From JAIUNP01 sp020161975 (GTDB lineage Bacteria; Pseudomonadota; Alphaproteobacteria; Rhizobiales; Beijerinckiaceae), in NCBI GenBank assembly GCA_036745275.1, contig DAIOGK010000025.1, positions 1 to 48,175 of the forward strand: DNA of 48,175 bases, given 5' to 3'. The notes below the pieces were generated by a model that did no database searches, was not told the origin of the DNA, and saw only the letters and a list, made by a program, of their open reading frames with translations. The position numbers and the translations under genes were made by a program. How positions within the stretch are numbered: the first letter of the stretch is position 1; the number at the start of each line of letters is the position of its first letter. Shown here piece after piece: positions 32,516-40,967 of the stretch.

Positions 32516-33292
32516 TCACCCCCGCAATTTTGCCTGCAAGGCCCTGAGGTCGCGCCAGGCCAGCTTCTTCTGGGCCGGCTGGCGCAGCAGATAGGCCGGA
32601 TGTAGCGTTGCCAGCGCCGGAATCACCCGACCATTGCAATCATAGTCAAACCAGCGTCCGCGCAGCCTCAGGATGCCGTCGCGCTGGTTCAGCAGCGTCT
32701 GGGCTGAAGGGCCACCAAGACAGACAAGAACATCCGGGGCTGCGAGCGCGATATGCCGCTCGATAAACGGCAGGCAGATGGCGATTTCCTGCGGCGTTGG
32801 CGTGCGGTTTCCGGGCGGGCGCCAGGGGATGACATTGGCGATGTAGACACTGGACCGGTCAAGACCGATGGCGGCCAGCATCCGGTCGAGCAGCTTGCCG
32901 GAACGGCCGATGAACGGCAGGCCCTGCTCGTCCTCGTCGCGTCCCGGCGCCTCGCCCACCAGCATCACGCGGGCGCCCGCGATACCGTCCGAAAACACAA
33001 GCTGGCGGGCGGTTCGCCGCAATTCGCAGCCCTCGAAACCCGCCATCAAGCTGCGCAGCGCGTCCAGCGTCGGCGCCTCAGCCGCCAGCGCTCGCGCCGA
33101 TTGAGCCGCTTGCTCCGGGCTGGCCGGGGATGGCACCACCCTCGCAACCGGCTGGGCCTTTTGCCGGCGCGCGGCGTCAGCTTCCGCGAAATGATCGTGC
33201 GGAGCCTCGTCAATCGCCAGATCGACGCCGGCCTCGTGATACCATTCGAGAAGCGCGACAAGTTCGGCGGTGCTGATGTCGGGACGATCCAT
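32516..33292 (-). CDS. Uracil-DNA glycosylase (family 4 type)
   Basis: A protein of 258 residues removing uracil from DNA. Motif 1 is VGEAPGRDEDEQGLPFIGRSGKLLDRML and motif 2 ATLHPAYLLRQPAQKK. The N-terminal FEGCELRRTARQLVFSDG stretch and EIAICLPFIERHIAL belong to the alphaproteobacterial subgroup of this superfamily; the [4Fe-4S] cluster typical of family 4 is plausible but the cysteine spacing seen (C in EGCEL, AICLP) should be checked by alignment. The ATG at 33292 (MDRPDISTAEL) fits the family; an upstream in-frame ATG adds 17 unlikely residues. Divergent from the ETF-QO gene. Confidence 0.92.
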   Translation of the reverse strand: MDRPDISTAELVALLEWYHEAGVDLAIDEAPHDHFAEADAARRQKAQPVARVVPSPASPEQAAQSARALAAEAPTLDALRSLMAGFEGCELRRTARQLVFSDGIAGARVMLVGEAPGRDEDEQGLPFIGRSGKLLDRMLAAIGLDRSSVYIANVIPWRPPGNRTPTPQEIAICLPFIERHIALAAPDVLVCLGGPSAQTLLNQRDGILRLRGRWFDYDCNGRVIPALATLHPAYLLRQPAQKKLAWRDLRALQAKLRG

Positions 33293-33386
33293 GGAAAAGC
33301 AGTCTGATGGCCGAAGTTCATCTTTTCTAGCGCGATGATCCACGTTAGCAAAGGCTGATTGCCCGGCGGAGGACGATGCAGCAGGC

Positions 33387-33426
33387 TTGCCGGGTACAGA
33401 GATTTAGTTTACATATGAACTAAATC
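33387..33426 (+). promoter_or_regulatory. ETF-QO promoter with a perfect operator over the -10
   Basis: A -35 TTGCCG (33387-33392) and a -10 TACATA (33410-33415) are 17 bases apart. GATTTAGTT (33401-33409) and AACTAAATC (33418-33426) form a perfect inverted repeat with an eight-base centre that contains the -10. A bound repressor would block RNA polymerase. The form suits a TetR- or GntR-like dimer; I cannot name the regulator. Confidence 0.65.
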
Positions 33427-33444
33427 GACTCTGGGGAGCAGGAT

Positions 33445-35121
33445 ATGGAACGGCCCGAACGCGAGCGGATGGAATATGATGTTGTCGTCGTTGGTGGCGG
33501 GCCGGCTGGCCTTTCAACCGCCATCCGGCTGAAGCAGCTTGCCGCAGACGCCGGCAGCGACCTCTCCGTGGTGGTGGTGGAAAAGGGGTCGGAAATCGGC
33601 GCCCATATTCTTTCGGGAGCGGTGTTTGACCCCATCGGCCTCGACAGGTTGATCCCCGAATGGCGGCAGGACACATCTTGTCCGGTGAAAACCGAGGTGA
33701 AGGAGGACCAGTTCCTGTTCCTCGGTCCGGCGGGCGGTGTGCGTCTGCCGAACTTTGCCATGCCGAAGCTGATGAACAACCATGGCAATTACATCATTTC
33801 GCTTGGTGACCTCTGCCGCTGGCTGGCCGCGCAGGCCGAGGCGCTCGGCGTCGAGATCTACCCCGGCTTTGCCGCGAACGAGGTTCTCTACGACGACAAG
33901 GGCTCGGTGATCGGCATCGCCACCGGTGACATGGGCGTCTCGCGCGAGGGGGAAATGAAGGACAGCTTCACCCCCGGCATGGAACTGACCGGCAAATATG
34001 TCGTCTTCGCCGAAGGTGCCCGCGGCCAGCTTTCCAAGCAACTCATTGCGAAATTCGGTCTCGATCAGGGCCGCGAGCCGCAGAAATTCGGCATCGGCAT
34101 CAAGGAACTCTGGCAGCTTGCGCCGGAAAAATCGAAGCCCGGCCTCGTGCAGCATTCCTTCGGCTGGCCGCTCGACAGTTCCACTGGCGGCGGTTCGTTC
34201 CTCTACCATCTCGATGGCGGCAAGGCGGTCGTCGGCTTCGTCGTGCATCTCAACTATTCCAACCCGACGTTGTCGCCTTTCGACGAATTCCAGCGTTTCA
34301 AGACGCACAAGATGATCCGAGACACCTTCGAGGGCGGCAAGCGGCTCTGCTATGGCGCGCGCGCGCTGACCGAAGGCGGCTGGCAATCGGTGCCGAAACT
34401 GTCGTTCCCCGGTGGAGTGCTGGTGGGTTGTGCGGCGGGCTTCATGAACGTTCCGCGCATCAAGGGCAGCCACAACGCGATCCTTTCGGGGATGCTTGCC
34501 GCCGAGCATATCGCCGGTGCGCTCGCCGCTGGCCGGGCGAACGACGAAATCGTCGGCTACGACAAGGCCTGGCGCGGTTCGGCCATCGGGCGCGATCTCT
34601 TCCGTGTCCGCAACGTCAAGCCCCTGTGGTCGAAGCTGGGCACTTACGCCGGCATTGCGCTCGGCGGCATCGACATGTGGCTGAACCAGCTGGTCGGGGT
34701 TTCACCCTTCGGCACGATGCGCCACGGCAAGAAGGATAGCGAGTGCCTCAAACTCTTGAAGGACGTGACGCCGATCCACTATCCGAAACCCGATGGCGTC
34801 GTCTCCTTCGACAAGCTCTCGTCGGTGTTCCTGTCGAACACCAATCATGAGGAAGATCAGCCCTGCCATCTCAGGCTGAAGGACCCGACGATCCCCGTTC
34901 GCCTGAACCTGCCAGAATACGGCGAGCCCGCGCGCCTGTATTGCCCGGCGGGTGTCTACGAGATCGTCTATCAGGACGAGGCGAACCGCGCGGACCCCAA
35001 ATTCGTGATCAACGCGCAGAACTGCGTCCACTGCAAGACGTGCGACATCAAGGATCCGGCGCAGAATATCACCTGGGTCGCGCCGGAAGGCGGCGGCGGC
35101 CCGAATTATCCCGACATGTAG
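33445..35121 (+). CDS. Electron transfer flavoprotein-ubiquinone oxidoreductase
   Basis: Membrane-associated flavo-iron-sulfur enzyme, 558 residues, that passes electrons from fatty-acid, amino-acid and choline-type dehydrogenases (via ETF) to ubiquinone. The FAD motif GGGPAGLSTAIRLKQ lies near the N-terminus (about 15-29); the [4Fe-4S] cysteines are C527, C530 and C533 in CVHCKTCDIKDPAQN with a fourth about residue 503 (LYCPAGVYE). The C-terminus WVAPEGGGGPNYPDM is the family ending. AGCAGGAT precedes the ATG. It has its own promoter and operator. Confidence 0.97.
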   Translation: MERPERERMEYDVVVVGGGPAGLSTAIRLKQLAADAGSDLSVVVVEKGSEIGAHILSGAVFDPIGLDRLIPEWRQDTSCPVKTEVKEDQFLFLGPAGGVRLPNFAMPKLMNNHGNYIISLGDLCRWLAAQAEALGVEIYPGFAANEVLYDDKGSVIGIATGDMGVSREGEMKDSFTPGMELTGKYVVFAEGARGQLSKQLIAKFGLDQGREPQKFGIGIKELWQLAPEKSKPGLVQHSFGWPLDSSTGGGSFLYHLDGGKAVVGFVVHLNYSNPTLSPFDEFQRFKTHKMIRDTFEGGKRLCYGARALTEGGWQSVPKLSFPGGVLVGCAAGFMNVPRIKGSHNAILSGMLAAEHIAGALAAGRANDEIVGYDKAWRGSAIGRDLFRVRNVKPLWSKLGTYAGIALGGIDMWLNQLVGVSPFGTMRHGKKDSECLKLLKDVTPIHYPKPDGVVSFDKLSSVFLSNTNHEEDQPCHLRLKDPTIPVRLNLPEYGEPARLYCPAGVYEIVYQDEANRADPKFVINAQNCVHCKTCDIKDPAQNITWVAPEGGGGPNYPDM

Positions 35122-35188
35122 GCCCGCAGGGCGGCTGAAGCGGCAGGCGGTGCCGGTGCGACTTGCCCAGGCATCGAGAACTAGCCAT

Positions 35189-35213
35189 TGTAACGCCAGC
35201 TTTTGTCGTTACA
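35189..35213 (+). repeat. Inverted repeat upstream of the TPR gene
   Basis: TGTAACG (35189-35195) and CGTTACA (35207-35213) are perfect inverted copies with an 11-base centre, 43 bases before the chosen TPR start. Operator or leader hairpin. Confidence 0.5.
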
Positions 35214-35255
35214 GGTGTGATTCTGCCTTTGTTGCGCCTGAATTGGAGTTGCCCC

Positions 35256-37082
35256 TTGCCTGATTGCCGGACGGTTTTCGCTTTCGGAAAGCGGAGCATT
35301 CCCCTTGCGCTGGCCGCCAGCCTGCTGGCGGGCGCCGCCTTCGCGCGCGAAACATCCCGCGAGCAACGGCTCGAGGGCCTTCGGGAGACCTCGGGTGATT
35401 TCCTCGCGGCCATGAGCGCCCAGAGCCAGCGCGACCTGCGTGCGGCGGGCTATTACTTCGGCCAGATGCTGAAGGCTGACCCGAAGAATCCATCGCTGCT
35501 CGAACGCGCCTTCGTGGCCGAACTTGGCGATGGCGATCTCAATCAGGCCTTCCGCCTCGCGGAAAAGGCGGTCGCGGTCAACGCCAGCAATGCCCTCGCC
35601 CAGGCGACTTTGGGCGTCCGCGCGATGAAGCAGCGGCAGTTCGTCACAGCGCGCAACCATCTCTCCAGGGCCGGCGGCGCGCGTGGTCGCAATACCGATC
35701 TGACCGTGGCGCTGCTGACAGCCTGGACCTATGTTGGTTCGGGTAATCTGAAGCGCGCGCTGGAGATCGTCGACCGCTTCAATGCGCCGGAACTTGCCGC
35801 CTATCGCAATTTCTTCGGCGGCCTGATGGCGGAAGTTGCGGGCAACAAGGCCGAGGCCCGCACCCGGCTGACGGCAGCCTATCGCTCGGAGCCGGGTACC
35901 CTGCGCGTGGCCGATGCCTATGCAAGGATGCTCTCGCGCTCGGGCGACCGGACCGACGCGCTTGCCGTTTATAGCGAGTGGGAGAACAAGTCGGGCGGTC
36001 AGCCGTTTGTACGCAAGCAGGCCGATGCGCTGCGCGCCGGGCAGGCCCTGCCGCCGCTGGCAACCACCGTTTCCGAAGGCGCGGCCGAGGTGCTTTATGG
36101 TCTGGGCGCAGCCGGCAGCGGCGGTCGGGACAGCGAGACGGCGCTGATTTTTCTCCAGCTTGCCAGTTATCTGAACCCCGACGACGATCTCGTGAAGGTG
36201 ACGATCGCCGAGTTGTTCGAAAATCTGAAGCAGTGGGAGCGGTCCGGCGAGGTTTTTTCCAAGGTCAGCGGCGATTCGCCCTATCGCATCCGTTCGCTGC
36301 TGGGCCGCGTCATTGCGTACGAACGGCTGGAGAAACACGACGAGGCCATCGAGACGCTGACCACATTGCTGAAGGAATCGCCGAACGAACTGGAAGCCGT
36401 CGATATGCTTGGCGGGCTTTATCGCACGAAGAAGAAGATGCCGGAGGCGATTGCGGTTTATTCCTCGGTGCTTGACCCGCTGGAAAAGCCGGATCGCCGC
36501 TACTGGAGCCTCTATTTCGGGCGTGGCGTTGCCTATGAGCGCAACAAGGAATGGCCGAAAGCCGAGGCTGATTTTCAGAAATCGCTGAGCCTGCTGCCGG
36601 AAAAGCCGCGCAGTCCGCGCGAGAATTACGAACGCGCCCAGGTGCTCAACTATCTCGCCTATTCCTGGGTGGACCGGGGCGAGAACATCGAGCGCTCCTT
36701 CGACATGCTGAAGGAGGCGGTTTCGCTCGCGCCGGAGGATGGCGCCATCGTGGACAGTCTCGGCTGGGCCTACTTCCGCCTCGGCAAGTATGATGACGCC
36801 GTGCGGGAACTTGAACGCGCCATCGCGCTGAAGCCGGGCGACTCGACCATCAACGATCACCTCGGTGATGCCTACTGGAAGGTGGGCCGTAAGCGCGAGG
36901 CACATTTCAAGTGGAACCATGCGCGCGACCTCAGGCCCGAGCCTGAGGAACTGACCAAGATCCTGAGCAAGATTGAACGCGGCATGGACGACGAGCCGCC
37001 GGGCCTGCCGACCGAACTTGCCAAGCCTGCCAGCGGCGAGGCGCCGAAAGCGCCTGACGCGCCCAAGCCCAACGGCGGATGA
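35256..37082 (+). CDS. Exported tetratricopeptide-repeat protein
   Basis: A protein of about 608 residues. A signal-like N-terminus (KRSIPLALAASLLAGAAFAR) is followed by many TPR units over nearly the whole length, for example AGYYFGQMLKADPKNPSLLERAF and SLGWAYFRLGKYDDAVRELERAI. The C-terminus is proline- and alanine-rich. Likely a periplasmic scaffold. The TTG at 35256 is chosen because GGAG lies seven bases upstream; a GTG at 35217 or the upstream TTG at 35163 are alternatives that break the signal peptide layout. The stop overlaps the ispE ATG (ATGA), a pairing conserved in many alphaproteobacteria. Confidence 0.85.
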   Translation: MPDCRTVFAFGKRSIPLALAASLLAGAAFARETSREQRLEGLRETSGDFLAAMSAQSQRDLRAAGYYFGQMLKADPKNPSLLERAFVAELGDGDLNQAFRLAEKAVAVNASNALAQATLGVRAMKQRQFVTARNHLSRAGGARGRNTDLTVALLTAWTYVGSGNLKRALEIVDRFNAPELAAYRNFFGGLMAEVAGNKAEARTRLTAAYRSEPGTLRVADAYARMLSRSGDRTDALAVYSEWENKSGGQPFVRKQADALRAGQALPPLATTVSEGAAEVLYGLGAAGSGGRDSETALIFLQLASYLNPDDDLVKVTIAELFENLKQWERSGEVFSKVSGDSPYRIRSLLGRVIAYERLEKHDEAIETLTTLLKESPNELEAVDMLGGLYRTKKKMPEAIAVYSSVLDPLEKPDRRYWSLYFGRGVAYERNKEWPKAEADFQKSLSLLPEKPRSPRENYERAQVLNYLAYSWVDRGENIERSFDMLKEAVSLAPEDGAIVDSLGWAYFRLGKYDDAVRELERAIALKPGDSTINDHLGDAYWKVGRKREAHFKWNHARDLRPEPEELTKILSKIERGMDDEPPGLPTELAKPASGEAPKAPDAPKPNGG

Positions 37083-37963
37083 TGCGCCAGACTGCTGCCC
37101 GGACCGAGCAGGCACCCGCCAAGATCAACCTGACGCTCCACATCACGGGGCGGCGGGCGGACGGCCTGCATGACCTTGAAAGCCTTGTGGTCTTTGCCGA
37201 TATCGGCGACCGGCTGACGCTGACGCCGGCCGAAACGCCGGCATTGATCCTCTCGGGGCCGACGGCACAGGTCGCAGGACCTGCGGCGGACAATCTCGTG
37301 CTGAAAGCAGTTGCTGCGCTGGCCGCTGAATTCGGTGGCTTGAAGAGTGGCGCTTTCGACCTTGAAAAGCATCTGCCGGTGGCGGCCGGAATCGGGGGCG
37401 GCTCGGCGGATGCCGCCGCCGCGCTCCGCCTGCTCTGCGCGCTCAACGATCTGCCGCTTCAGGATGTCCGCGTGCAGCGCGCGGCGCGCAGCATCGGAGC
37501 GGATGTGCCGGTCTGCCTTTCGTGCGAAGCTCGCATCATGAAGGGCACGGGCGAGCGGCTGGGCCCGCCTCTGCGCCTGCCGCGCCTCAATGCCGTGCTG
37601 GTGAACCCCGGCCTGCCCATGGCGACCGCTGCGGTTTTTGCCGAGCTGGGGCTGAAGCCGGGCGAAACCAACCCCGGCGCATCGCACGTCACCATCGAAA
37701 GCCCGCCCGACATCGCTACGCTGCTGGCGCTGATCGCTGAAGGGCGCAACGACCTTCAACCGGCGGCGACGAGGGTCCAGCCGATCATCGGCGATGTGAT
37801 CGATCAGATCAGCCGGCAGAAGGATTGCGTGATCGCGCGGATGTCTGGTTCGGGTGCGACCTGCTTCGGCATTTTTGAAACGCTGGACGCGACCTTCGAG
37901 GCCGTGCGCACTCTGCGCCGCTTGCGGAGCAACTGGTGGGTTCAGCCTGTCACACTGGGCTAG
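37079..37963 (+). CDS. ispE: 4-diphosphocytidyl-2-C-methyl-D-erythritol kinase
   Basis: GHMP kinase of 294 residues in the MEP isoprenoid pathway. The lysine near the active site is K15 in APAKINLTLHITGRRADG; the ATP-binding glycine-rich motif is LPVAAGIGGGSADAAAAL at about residue 100; the catalytic aspartate is in SIGADVPVCL. The C-terminal MSGSGATCFGIFE completes the fold. Translationally coupled to the TPR gene. It converges on a polyprenyl diphosphate synthase gene, whose substrate derives from the same pathway. Confidence 0.96.
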   Translation: MMRQTAARTEQAPAKINLTLHITGRRADGLHDLESLVVFADIGDRLTLTPAETPALILSGPTAQVAGPAADNLVLKAVAALAAEFGGLKSGAFDLEKHLPVAAGIGGGSADAAAALRLLCALNDLPLQDVRVQRAARSIGADVPVCLSCEARIMKGTGERLGPPLRLPRLNAVLVNPGLPMATAAVFAELGLKPGETNPGASHVTIESPPDIATLLALIAEGRNDLQPAATRVQPIIGDVIDQISRQKDCVIARMSGSGATCFGIFETLDATFEAVRTLRRLRSNWWVQPVTLG

Positions 37964-38004
37964 AGGGCAGTGCGCACCCCTGCGGGTGACGCCTGCCGCC
38001 GCGA

Positions 38005-39036
38005 TCAATACGCCCGCGCCACGCAGAAATCGACCACATCCTCCAGCGCCGCGCGCATGGGCGAGGCCGGAAACAGCGCCAGCGCGTCCTTCGCGATTGC
38101 GCCGTAGTGGCGGGCGCGGTCCACGGTATCTTCCAGCGCACGATGCGCCTTCATGATGCCGACGGCCTTTTTCAGTTCCGCCTCGCCGTTCTCGCCGTCG
38201 GTCAGCGCGCGCTTCCAGAAGGCGCGCTCCTCGTCGTTGCCGCGCCGGTAGGACAGAACCACGGGCAGGGTGATCTTGCCCTCGCGGAAATCGTCGCCCA
38301 CGTTCTTGCCAAGCTGGGCCGAGGTGCCGCCATAGTCGAGCGCGTCATCGATAAGCTGGAAGGCGATGCCGAGATTGTTGCCATAGCTGCGCGCGGCGGT
38401 CTGGGCCGCCTTGTCCTGCCCGCCGATGATCGGCCCCACCTCTGATGCGGCGGCAAAAAGCGCGGCGGTCTTGGCGCGGATAACCGCGAGATATTCATCT
38501 TCGGTGGTCGCGGTGTTCTTGGCCGCGCCGAGCTGCATCACCTCGCCTTCGGCGATCACGGCGGCGGCGGTGGAGAGAACATCAAGACACTGGAGCGAGC
38601 CGACCTCGACCATCATCTTGAAGGCCTGGCCCAGCAGGAAATCACCAACAAGAACGCTGGCCTCGTTACCCCAGAGCATCCGGGCGGATTTCTTGCCGCG
38701 CCGCATTTCGCTTTCGTCGACGACATCATCATGCAGCAGCGTTGCGGTGTGCATGAACTCGACCGAAGCCGCGAGCTTGATATGACCATCGCCGCGATAG
38801 CCGGCGAGCGCGGCGGTCGCCAGCGTCAGCATCGGCCGCAGGCGCTTTCCGCCGGACGAGATGAGGTGGTTGGCCACCTCGGGAATCATCGTGACGTCCG
38901 ATCCCGTCCGCGACAGGATCATGGCATTGACGCGCTCCATGTCGGAACGCACCAGCCCGACCAGTGCCTCGATGCCTTCGCGCCCGGCCTTGCCGCTTTT
39001 CTTGTCGATGGATACGACCACACCCACGTCTGTCAC
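38005..39036 (-). CDS. Polyprenyl diphosphate synthase (quinone side chain)
   Basis: Trans-prenyltransferase of about 343 residues that builds the long isoprenoid tail (C40 or C50) of ubiquinone. The first aspartate motif is LLHDDVVDESEMRRG and the second is LIDDALDYGG; GGKRLRPML and NEASVLVGDFLLGQAF are family features. Chain length cannot be settled by eye, so octaprenyl (IspB) and decaprenyl (DdsA) remain open. The GTG at 39036 starts the family-like VGVVVSIDKKSGKAG; the longer frame upstream overlaps the divergent methyltransferase gene and is not coding. Confidence 0.93.
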   Translation of the reverse strand: MTDVGVVVSIDKKSGKAGREGIEALVGLVRSDMERVNAMILSRTGSDVTMIPEVANHLISSGGKRLRPMLTLATAALAGYRGDGHIKLAASVEFMHTATLLHDDVVDESEMRRGKKSARMLWGNEASVLVGDFLLGQAFKMMVEVGSLQCLDVLSTAAAVIAEGEVMQLGAAKNTATTEDEYLAVIRAKTAALFAAASEVGPIIGGQDKAAQTAARSYGNNLGIAFQLIDDALDYGGTSAQLGKNVGDDFREGKITLPVVLSYRRGNDEERAFWKRALTDGENGEAELKKAVGIMKAHRALEDTVDRARHYGAIAKDALALFPASPMRAALEDVVDFCVARAY

Positions 39037-39106
39037 GCCCCATTGCCTGCTACGCCACTCTTTGCCAACGCTTGCACCGAAGGACGGGCAATTGCAACCT
39101 GTCACG

Positions 39107-39871
39107 ATGAAGGAAGCCCCCCTGAAAGCGTTCACCGCACCACCGGACGGACTTTTTGGCGGCCTGTTGCAACTGCACCAGCCTGCGCGCGGCCATCGCG
39201 CAGGTACGGATGCGGTGTTGCTGGCTGCCGCTGCGCCGTTGGGGGCGCGGCGCATCATCGATCTTGGTTGCGGGGTGGGGACGGTGGGCCTGCGGGTTGC
39301 CCAGACGCAGTCCGCAATCGTGCAGTTGATCGACAAATCTGCGGATATTCTTGGCTATTGCCGCCAGAATATCGCGGGAAACGGCCTATCTGAGCGCGCA
39401 ATCTGCATTGAAGCCGATTGCCTGTCTCGTGACTTTCCCGCGCGGGAAGCGTGTCTTTCCGGCTGGGCGGACGTGGTTTTGACCAATCCGCCCTTCGCGC
39501 TGGCGGATGCGGTGCGCGCCTCGCCCACCCCCCTTCGCGCCGAAGCGCATGTGCTCGCCGGTACGCTGGAGGGATGGGTGAAGGCCGCGCTGAAATGCCT
39601 CGTCCCGCGCGGGCAGCTGGTGATGATCCACCGGGCTGATGCGCTCCCGGCGATCCTGACGGCACTCCAGGGCCGGTTCGGCGGGGCAACGGTCCGTTTT
39701 GTCCACCCTCGAGCCGGGGAGCCGGCCCATCGGCTGCTCATTCGTGCGACGCGTGGTTCACGGGCGCCGCTGATGGTCCTGCCGCCCCTGGTGCTGCATC
39801 AGGCGGACGGTCGCTTCACGCCAGAAGCTGCGGCGCTCCATGCGGGTGAGGCGGTTCTGGGCTGGCGATAA
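39107..39871 (+). CDS. TrmN6-like tRNA (adenine-N6) methyltransferase family protein
   Basis: Rossmann-fold SAM methyltransferase of 254 residues. Motif I is IIDLGCGVGTVGLRVAQ and motif IV is VVLTNPPFALADAV, the NPPF form of N6-adenine methylases acting on RNA. The opening GLFGGLLQLHQPARGHRAGTDAV is typical of the YfiC/TrmN6 group, which modifies A37 of a valine tRNA in E. coli; the tRNA target here is inferred. The ATG at 39107 follows no strong ribosome-binding site. Divergent from the polyprenyl synthase with a 70-base spacer. Confidence 0.87.
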   Translation: MKEAPLKAFTAPPDGLFGGLLQLHQPARGHRAGTDAVLLAAAAPLGARRIIDLGCGVGTVGLRVAQTQSAIVQLIDKSADILGYCRQNIAGNGLSERAICIEADCLSRDFPAREACLSGWADVVLTNPPFALADAVRASPTPLRAEAHVLAGTLEGWVKAALKCLVPRGQLVMIHRADALPAILTALQGRFGGATVRFVHPRAGEPAHRLLIRATRGSRAPLMVLPPLVLHQADGRFTPEAAALHAGEAVLGWR

Positions 39872-39891
39872 GCGCCGGAGACACGGAATGG

Positions 39892-39960
39892 CTTCCGTAT
39901 GAAATCAAACTGCACTAGGAGTGCGGACTGCGGCACCAGCACGGTGCCTTCTGTATGAAA
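39892..39960 (+). repeat. Direct repeats and hairpins in the glyQ leader
   Basis: CTTCCGTATGAAA (39892-39904) and CTTCTGTATGAAA (39948-39960) are 12/13 identical. Between them are two hairpins: GCACT-AGG-AGTGC (39912-39924) and GGCACC-AGCAC-GGTGCC (39932-39948). The second could end transcription of the upstream gene, though no T-run follows. Confidence 0.5.
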
Positions 39961-39974
39961 ACCCGGGAATTCCC

Positions 39975-40916
39975 ATGTCGAACCCATCTGGCGCCACCAG
40001 CAGCCCGCTCGATCCGACCCGCTCGTTTCAGGGGCTGATCCTGACACTCCAGCGTTTCTGGGCGGAGAAGGGCTGCGTCGTGCTCCAGCCCTACGACATG
40101 GAAGTCGGCGCCGGCACCTTCCACCCGGCAACAACGCTGCGCGCCCTGGGTCCGAAGCCGTGGAATGCGGCCTATGTGCAGCCTTCGCGTCGCCCCAAGG
40201 ACGGTCGCTACGGCGAGAACCCCAACCGCCTGCAACACTATTACCAGTTTCAGGTGATCCTGAAGCCTTCGCCACCGGACCTTCAGGCGCTCTACCTCGA
40301 ATCACTGACAGCTATCGGCCTCGACCCGAAGCTGCACGATTTCCGCTTCGTCGAGGATGACTGGGAAAGCCCGACGCTGGGCGCCTGGGGCCTCGGCTGG
40401 GAATGTTGGTGCGACGGCATGGAGGTGAGCCAGTTCACCTATTTCCAGCAGGTCGCGGGCGTTGAATGCGCGCCGGTCGCCGGCGAACTGACCTATGGCC
40501 TCGAACGCCTCGCCATGTATGTGCAGGGCATCGAGAACGTCTACGATCTCAATTTCAACGGTCTTGAGGGGCCGGGCAGGGTCAGTTACGGCGACGTGTT
40601 CCTGCAAGCCGAGCAGGAATATTCGAAGCATAATTTCGAGGTCGCCGACACCGATATGCTGTTCGAGCAGTTCCAGATGGCCGAGAACGCCTGCCGCAAA
40701 TATCTGGCGGCGGGAGAGATCGGCGCGTCCAATGGCCACCACATGCTGGCGCTGCCGGCCTATGACCAGTGCATCAAGGCCTCCCATGCCTTCAACCTGC
40801 TTGATGCGCGGGGTGTCATCTCAGTCACCGAACGCCAGAGCTACATTCTGCGCGTGCGCGAACTCGCCAAGGCCTGCGGCGCGGCATGGCTCAAGACCGA
40901 GGGCGGCGGGGCGTGA
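39975..40916 (+). CDS. glyQ: Glycyl-tRNA synthetase alpha subunit
   Basis: Catalytic alpha subunit of the bacterial (alpha-beta)2 glycyl-tRNA synthetase, 313 residues. Class II motifs are visible in TRSFQGLILTLQRFWAEKG, PYDMEVGAGTFHPATTLRAL, the motif 2 region PSRRPKDGRYGENPNRLQHYYQFQV, and motif 3 in ELTYGLERLAMYVQG. The ATG at 39975 starts MSNPSGATSSPLD; an upstream in-frame start is less likely. Followed by glyS after 51 bases. Confidence 0.97.
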   Translation: MSNPSGATSSPLDPTRSFQGLILTLQRFWAEKGCVVLQPYDMEVGAGTFHPATTLRALGPKPWNAAYVQPSRRPKDGRYGENPNRLQHYYQFQVILKPSPPDLQALYLESLTAIGLDPKLHDFRFVEDDWESPTLGAWGLGWECWCDGMEVSQFTYFQQVAGVECAPVAGELTYGLERLAMYVQGIENVYDLNFNGLEGPGRVSYGDVFLQAEQEYSKHNFEVADTDMLFEQFQMAENACRKYLAAGEIGASNGHHMLALPAYDQCIKASHAFNLLDARGVISVTERQSYILRVRELAKACGAAWLKTEGGGA

Positions 40917-40967
40917 TCCCACCCCGTCCGCGCAATCCTCGTTTCCCCGAAATACTGGTTCTGAGCC

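Noticed and set aside
35181..37115. Long antisense open frame of 644 codons opposite the TPR gene
   Set aside because: High-GC shadow: the plus strand encodes a clear signal peptide and TPR repeats, and the antisense translation has no recognisable domain.
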